DNA of 64,000 nucleotides from Panacagrimonas sp963975245 (GTDB lineage Bacteria; Pseudomonadota; Gammaproteobacteria; Nevskiales; Nevskiaceae), in NCBI GenBank assembly GCA_963975245.1, contig CAXBFJ010000003.1, positions 186,001-250,000 on the forward strand, in the 5' to 3' direction. Under the pieces are notes generated by a model, which did not search any database, was not told the origin of the DNA, and saw nothing but the letters and a program-made list of their open reading frames with translations. The position numbers and the translations under genes were made by a program. Below are positions 60,020 through 64,000 of this stretch, piece by piece; within the stretch, counting starts at the first letter, position 1; every line of letters starts with the position of its first letter.

Positions 60020-60418
60020 TCAGGGCGCAAAGAAGATGGATTCTGTGTGCATGGTGTCCAGATACTCTCGAACACCGGCCACTTTTCCATCTCGCAGCAG
60101 GAACAGGAAATGGTAGTGATTGTTATATGTGCGCCCGGTTTTCGTATGCGCCAGTGATTCAGTTTCTACTGCAATACGGTCACCATCGATCGTCCATTCC
60201 TTTGGCATCAGCTTGATCGGGCCGGTACAGACATCGTTGACGGACCCTAGTAGCTTGGCAAAAGCTTCCTTGTCGTACAGACCCGAGAGCTGGGTCGTAC
60301 CTGCGACCCACCAGGTCGCGTCGTCGGTCATGAGGGCGGTAGTGGCAGCTGCATCCCCGCCTGAAAAAACATCCATGAAATGAGTGACGACCTGCCGAGC
60401 CTGCTCTTTTGAGCCCAT
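60020..60418 (-). CDS. SnoaL/NTF2-like protein
   Basis: The 132-aa protein starts MGSKEQARQVVTHF after AGGAGG. It shows the NTF2-like pattern (helix, ATTALMTDDATWWVAG, then beta strands with HYHFLFLLRDGKV). Related folds are polyketide cyclases and ketosteroid isomerases. It is divergent from the AraC gene and could be under its control. Confidence 0.82.
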   Translation of the reverse strand: MGSKEQARQVVTHFMDVFSGGDAAATTALMTDDATWWVAGTTQLSGLYDKEAFAKLLGSVNDVCTGPIKLMPKEWTIDGDRIAVETESLAHTKTGRTYNNHYHFLFLLRDGKVAGVREYLDTMHTESIFFAP

Positions 60419-60506
60419 AACAATCCTCCTGTAATTATTCTGTTGCGCCGCGAGCAAACACGACGACCGACCGAAAGTATTCAGGTACCGGCCTCATGCT
60501 GCTCGC

Positions 60507-60540
60507 CTATTTCTGCCACGCGGCTTGTCTATTTCTGCCA
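60507..60540 (+). promoter_or_regulatory. Direct-repeat operator, AraC/XylS type
   Basis: CTATTTCTGCCA occurs at 60507-60518 and again at 60529-60540, 22 bp apart (two helical turns), in the divergent promoter of the AraC and NTF2-like genes. Spacing and direct orientation are typical of AraC-family binding sites. Confidence 0.65.
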
Positions 60541-60598
60541 TCCGGCGCTAACGTCGGGCTCAGGCTTGCAAGGCAAGCCACTGGGAGGAGAACCAGAA

Positions 60599-61546
60599 AT
60601 GACAGTGGTATACGACACTGCCCTGCAAGAACCACGCGATCGCTTCCGATTCTGGAGTGGTTTGATGTGCCGCACATTCGCGCCAGCGCATGGCGTTTTT
60701 CCGCGGGGCTCAGCTCTGGACGCCCGTTTCACCGTCAATGAGCTCGGCCCCACGACGATCTGCACAGTCTCCGCGCCACGCCAACTTTGGGAGCGCACCA
60801 AACGGCATATCCGTGATGCGCCGCGCGAGCAGTTCCTGTTTTCACAGTTAATCTCAGGAAACGGTGTGTTGCGCCAGCGCGGACAGGAACTGCGACTGCA
60901 AGCTGGGGCGATGGCCATCTATGACGTCAATCTGCCCTATACCTATGAAGTGGAAGGTGAGGTGCTGTTTGTAAAGCTGCCGAAGCGCGAACTGATCCGG
61001 CAGGTAGGTTTACCTCGCGAATTGGGCATCCCTGCACAGAGGCATCGGGGTCTGCTGGACTGGACATCCGGCGTCGTCCGGCAGGCCGCAGGTTTGGAGA
61101 TTCACGGTGATCCTCGCACCGCCAACTTGGTTGGAGGCAGTGTCATGGGCGCCATCATGACCCTGCTTCGAGATGCCGCGCCCATCACCAAGCAAGATCA
61201 TTCGAATATCTGCTCTCCCACCCTGCAACGCGTATGCGCGGATATTGAAGCGCAGCTCTCTGATCCTGATTTGAGTGTTGATGGCATTGCACGTGCGCAG
61301 GGCATGTCCGAGAGAAGCCTTTATCGATTGTTCGAAGATCTGGGTACGACACCGACCAGATGGATTTTGCGTCAGCGCCTCCAGCGTTGTCGCAGTCAGC
61401 TGCAGTCGCAGCCGCACCGCTCCGTGACCGATATCGCCATCTGCAACGGGTTCAGTGACCTCTCGCATTTCAGCCGGTCTTTCAAGAAGGCTTATGCGAT
61501 TGCGCCAACCGCCTGCAGAAAAATCCAAGGCCTCAACCCGCAGTAG
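60599..61546 (+). CDS. AraC-family transcriptional regulator
   Basis: The 315-aa protein starts MTVVYDTALQEPRD after GGAGGAG. An AraC-binding-like N-terminal domain (FeaR/XylS type) is followed by two HTH motifs: LSVDGIARAQGMSERSLYRLFEDLGTTP and VTDIAICNGFSDLSHFSRSFKKAY. It is probably an activator of the adjacent minus-strand SDR/NTF2 operon and/or the downstream molybdopterin gene (12 bp away). Confidence 0.9.
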   Translation: MTVVYDTALQEPRDRFRFWSGLMCRTFAPAHGVFPRGSALDARFTVNELGPTTICTVSAPRQLWERTKRHIRDAPREQFLFSQLISGNGVLRQRGQELRLQAGAMAIYDVNLPYTYEVEGEVLFVKLPKRELIRQVGLPRELGIPAQRHRGLLDWTSGVVRQAAGLEIHGDPRTANLVGGSVMGAIMTLLRDAAPITKQDHSNICSPTLQRVCADIEAQLSDPDLSVDGIARAQGMSERSLYRLFEDLGTTPTRWILRQRLQRCRSQLQSQPHRSVTDIAICNGFSDLSHFSRSFKKAYAIAPTACRKIQGLNPQ

Positions 61547-61558
61547 AGGAGAATCAAG

Positions 61559-63694
61559 ATGTCACCAAACTCGTCCGAACAATCCACGGTACTGGGCGCC
61601 TGCCCGCATGACTGCCCTGATACCTGTTCGATGCGGGTGTCCGTAAAGGACGGACGTGTAACCGGCGTACAGGCCAATCCGGATCACCCCTTTACACGTG
61701 GACGCCTGTGTAACAAGACGAGCCATTACGAAGAGCGGGTCTATCACCCGGATCGCGTGCTACATCCGCTGCGACGCGTTGGCCCCAAGGGCGCTGGCGA
61801 GTTTGAACAAATTTCCTGGGACGAGGCACTGTCGACCATCGCTGAGCGCTGGAAATCCATCATCGAGGAAGATGGGCCGAGCGCGATCCTGCCCTACAGC
61901 TACCTCGGCACTCAGGGAATGGTCAACGGCCTGACCGTGGGAGATCCGTTCTTCAATCAGCTGGGCGCGACGATTTCAGAGCGCACATTCTGCGACTCGG
62001 GCGCATCCACAGCCTTTGTCATGTCGATGGGGCCGACGCCCTCGATGGACCCTGAGAGTTTTGTGCACTCCAAGTTCATCATTCTCTGGGCCTGCAACAT
62101 GCTCAGCACCAATGCGCACATGTGGCCTTTTGTGGATCAGGCCAGGAAAAATGGCGCCAAACTGGTGGTGATTGACCCTGCCAAGACCCAAGTCTCCGGC
62201 TTTGCTGATCAGCACATTCGCCCGCGACCCGGCTCTGACGGCGCGCTGGCACTGGCCATGATGCACGTCATCATCAATGAAGGGTTGGTGGACCAGGACT
62301 ATGTAAACCAGCACACCGTCGGATACGAAGAACTGGTACCGCACATTGCGCAGTACACGCCCGAGTTCGCGCAGGCCGAAACCGGCATTGATGCCGAGGT
62401 CATTCGCACGCTCGCGCGTGAATACGCTGCCTCACAGCCTGCTGCGATTCGCATCGGCGTGGCCATTGAGCGCTCTGCCGGTGGCGGGCAGCTGGTTCGT
62501 GCACTGGCGAGCTTGTCGGCATTGGTTGGTGCCTGGCGCCAACCGGGCGGCGGCCTGCTGCAACTCACGCTCTGGGCATTCCCCGCCAACTGGGAAAAGC
62601 TGCATCGCGCCGACCTGATAAAGCCTGGGACCCGGGTGCTGAACCAGTGGAAGCTGGGCGCCGCGCTGTGCGGTGAGCTCGATCTTGATCCACCGATCCG
62701 CTCCCTGTTTGTCTACAACAGCAACCCGCTGGTGGTAGCACCCAATCAGTTGCGACTGAAAGAAGGCCTCGCGCGCGAGGATCTGTTTACGGTGGTCAGC
62801 GAACACTTCCTGACCGATTCCGCGCGTTACGCAGACATCGTGCTACCCGCGACCACACAGGTTGAGCAACTGGACCTCATGTTTTCCTGGGGGCATTTCT
62901 ACCTGACCCTGAACCAGCCATCGATCGAGCCACGTGGCGAAGCTGTGAGCAATGCCGAGTTATTCAGGCGACTGGCCAAGACCATGGGTTTCACAGACGC
63001 CTTCTTCCAGCGCAGCGACGAACAAATCCTGAAGGACTCCATGGACTGGAACCATCCTGCACTGCAGGGCATCACGGTTGAACTGCTCAAGAAGCAAGGC
63101 TATGCGCGCCTGAACCTGCCGCCGGCCGATCAGTTTGCACCGCATGCACAGGGCAATTTCCCTACGCCCTCGGGCAAGCTCGAGATCAAGGCCTCGATGG
63201 CCGCTGGTGGAAACTTTGTATTGCCCACGTTTCGGCAGGGTTCAAATGATCATCAGGATGGATCGCCCGTCCCTGCTCTGCCCACTTATGTCGCCCCGCG
63301 CGAATCCGGCTTCGACAACCCGGGCCAGCAGTCATATCCGCTGGCCATGATGTCTCCAAAGAGTCACGCCTTTCTGAATTCAACCTACGCCAATCATCCG
63401 CGCCAGACCTCCAACGAAGGCGAGCAGAAAATCATTCTGCATCCGATTGACGCAGAATCCAGAGGCATCGCCAGCAACGACATCGTTCGTGTATTCAATG
63501 ATCGAGGGTCGTTTGAAGCCGTGGCCCGCATTGGCGACAAAACCATTCAGGGCGTTGTGATCGCCCCCATGGGACATTGGGTGGCAAGCTCAAAGGCGCA
63601 AGCCACACCCGCCGCCCTCAATCCGACGGCCTTTGCAGACTTGGGCTGTGCACCGAGCTTCTCCGATAACCGGGTGGAGGTGGGCAAAGTCTGA
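61559..63694 (+). CDS. Molybdopterin oxidoreductase of the DMSO-reductase family
   Basis: The 711-aa protein has an N-terminal [4Fe-4S] ligand set (CPHDCPDTC, then GRLCNKTSHYEERVY). Molybdopterin-dinucleotide-binding segments follow (WACNMLSTNAHMW, VVIDPAKTQ, FVYNSNPLVVAPNQ, TDSARYADIVLPAT). The C-terminal Molydop_binding domain contains HPIDAESRGIASNDIVRVFNDRG. There is no signal peptide, so it is cytosolic. Related enzymes include formate-dehydrogenase-like and hydroxylase or hydratase-type members (ethylbenzene dehydrogenase is a more distant cousin). Substrate unknown; it is 12 bp downstream of the AraC gene. Confidence 0.88.
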   Translation: MSPNSSEQSTVLGACPHDCPDTCSMRVSVKDGRVTGVQANPDHPFTRGRLCNKTSHYEERVYHPDRVLHPLRRVGPKGAGEFEQISWDEALSTIAERWKSIIEEDGPSAILPYSYLGTQGMVNGLTVGDPFFNQLGATISERTFCDSGASTAFVMSMGPTPSMDPESFVHSKFIILWACNMLSTNAHMWPFVDQARKNGAKLVVIDPAKTQVSGFADQHIRPRPGSDGALALAMMHVIINEGLVDQDYVNQHTVGYEELVPHIAQYTPEFAQAETGIDAEVIRTLAREYAASQPAAIRIGVAIERSAGGGQLVRALASLSALVGAWRQPGGGLLQLTLWAFPANWEKLHRADLIKPGTRVLNQWKLGAALCGELDLDPPIRSLFVYNSNPLVVAPNQLRLKEGLAREDLFTVVSEHFLTDSARYADIVLPATTQVEQLDLMFSWGHFYLTLNQPSIEPRGEAVSNAELFRRLAKTMGFTDAFFQRSDEQILKDSMDWNHPALQGITVELLKKQGYARLNLPPADQFAPHAQGNFPTPSGKLEIKASMAAGGNFVLPTFRQGSNDHQDGSPVPALPTYVAPRESGFDNPGQQSYPLAMMSPKSHAFLNSTYANHPRQTSNEGEQKIILHPIDAESRGIASNDIVRVFNDRGSFEAVARIGDKTIQGVVIAPMGHWVASSKAQATPAALNPTAFADLGCAPSFSDNRVEVGKV

Positions 63695-63797
63695 GGCTGA
63701 ACAGCGGCGCTTTGGCTCGATTACAACTGAATGCTGCCTTGGTGATCCAGACCGGATAATGCTCTGGCCTGAGACCGCGCTGCGCGGCTTCCGCGCG

Positions 63798-63828
63798 AAA
63801 AAAAATTAGCCCACTTTCACAAGCGGCT
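63798..63828 (-). terminator. Rho-independent terminator for the partial minus-strand gene
   Basis: On the minus strand a hairpin (AGCC..GGCT with an inner CTT/AAG, 63808-63828) is followed by a T-rich run, TAATTTTTTTT. It lies 16 bases beyond the stop of the DUF305 gene. A GC-rich hairpin at 63770-63797 on the plus strand lacks a T run. Confidence 0.55.
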
Positions 63829-63843
63829 CGGGGATCGCCGCAT

Positions 63844-64000
63844 TCAGTCCTGCAAGGAAAACTTGGAAGACATCAGTCCCTGCAAATATTGCATTTCACG
63901 ATTCTGTTCGTTGTACATATTGGTGGCCAGCCCTCGAACCTGCTCGGCTTCCGCGTACTTGGATGCGAACTGCGCCATGGGCAGTGCGCCGATGTGATGA
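63844..64000 (-). CDS. DUF305-family protein, C-terminal part
   Basis: The visible 51 residues contain HHIGALPMAQFASKYAEAEQVRG and NEQNREMQYLQGLM, the ferritin-like DUF305 core in which a His-His pair binds metal. The 5' part lies beyond the window. DUF305 proteins are usually exported and often linked to copper or metal handling. Confidence 0.8.
   Translation of the reverse strand, partial: HHIGALPMAQFASKYAEAEQVRGLATNMYNEQNREMQYLQGLMSSKFSLQD

Noticed and set aside
63770..63805. GC-rich hairpin followed by an A run near the end
   Set aside because: A plus-strand terminator needs a T run, which is not present. Only the minus-strand hairpin at 63808-63828 with its T tract was kept.

Overview
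The window looks like a chromosome segment of a gammaproteobacterium. It carries housekeeping genes in the usual gammaproteobacterial form (queA, guaA, tadA, an AsmA-like gene, mutY-yggX, tRNA-Leu and tRNA-Phe), and the composition looks moderately GC-rich by eye. I cannot name the genus. The large hydrocarbon/alicyclic-type degradation locus suggests an oil- or terpenoid-degrading lineage, but that is inference.

Layout. 1-4058: minus-strand queA, guaA, a half-size GDT1/UPF0016 transporter and tadA (cut by the window edge), then a small membrane protein and tRNA-Leu(CAA). 4325-13994: outer-membrane barrel, DUF938-type methyltransferase, Zn-ribbon Nudix hydrolase, SRPBCC protein, alpha/beta hydrolase, Cache-GAF membrane sensor, AsmA-like protein, exported SRPBCC protein, mutY and yggX. 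14074-14149: tRNA-Phe(GAA).

14104-28840 is a 14.7-kb genomic island inserted in tRNA-Phe. It is bounded by a perfect 51-bp direct repeat (the 3' part of the tRNA plus downstream bases). It holds a defence block on the minus strand: RHH regulator, tyrosine integrase, hsdM, hsdS, a zeta-toxin-like kinase, a 55-aa ORF, hsdR, and a retron-type reverse transcriptase fused to a trypsin-like protease. It also has a plus-strand module (AlpA-like HTH, HTH/Cys-pair protein, ParB-domain protein, second tyrosine recombinase) and two orphan exported proteins next to attR.

29124-63694 is a catabolic locus. It encodes four paralogous AlkB-like membrane di-iron monooxygenases, a BenAB-like Rieske dioxygenase with a PdxA/TphB-like dehydrogenase, an extradiol dioxygenase, two acyl-CoA dehydrogenases, three crotonases, an acyl-CoA ligase, a hot-dog thioesterase, five SDRs, a phytoene-desaturase-like and a Tat-exported flavoprotein (with its own cytochrome c), two molybdopterin enzymes, and GntR, two MarR and AraC regulators. 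The enzyme set fits oxidation of a methyl or ring carbon to a carboxylate, CoA activation, beta-oxidation-like ring processing and, in one branch, ring dihydroxylation and meta cleavage. The substrate is unknown.

Regulation can be partly read from the DNA. A 16-bp palindrome (AACATG-N4-CATGTT type) recurs 65-97 nt upstream of three operons around the GntR gene. A palindrome lies in front of one MarR gene. Two 12-bp direct repeats, 22 bp apart, lie in front of the AraC gene. The two MarR genes are divergent paralogues, with AlkB and crotonase paralogues on both sides, which suggests an old inverted duplication. No rubredoxin, ferredoxin or reductase gene for the oxygenases was seen in the window.
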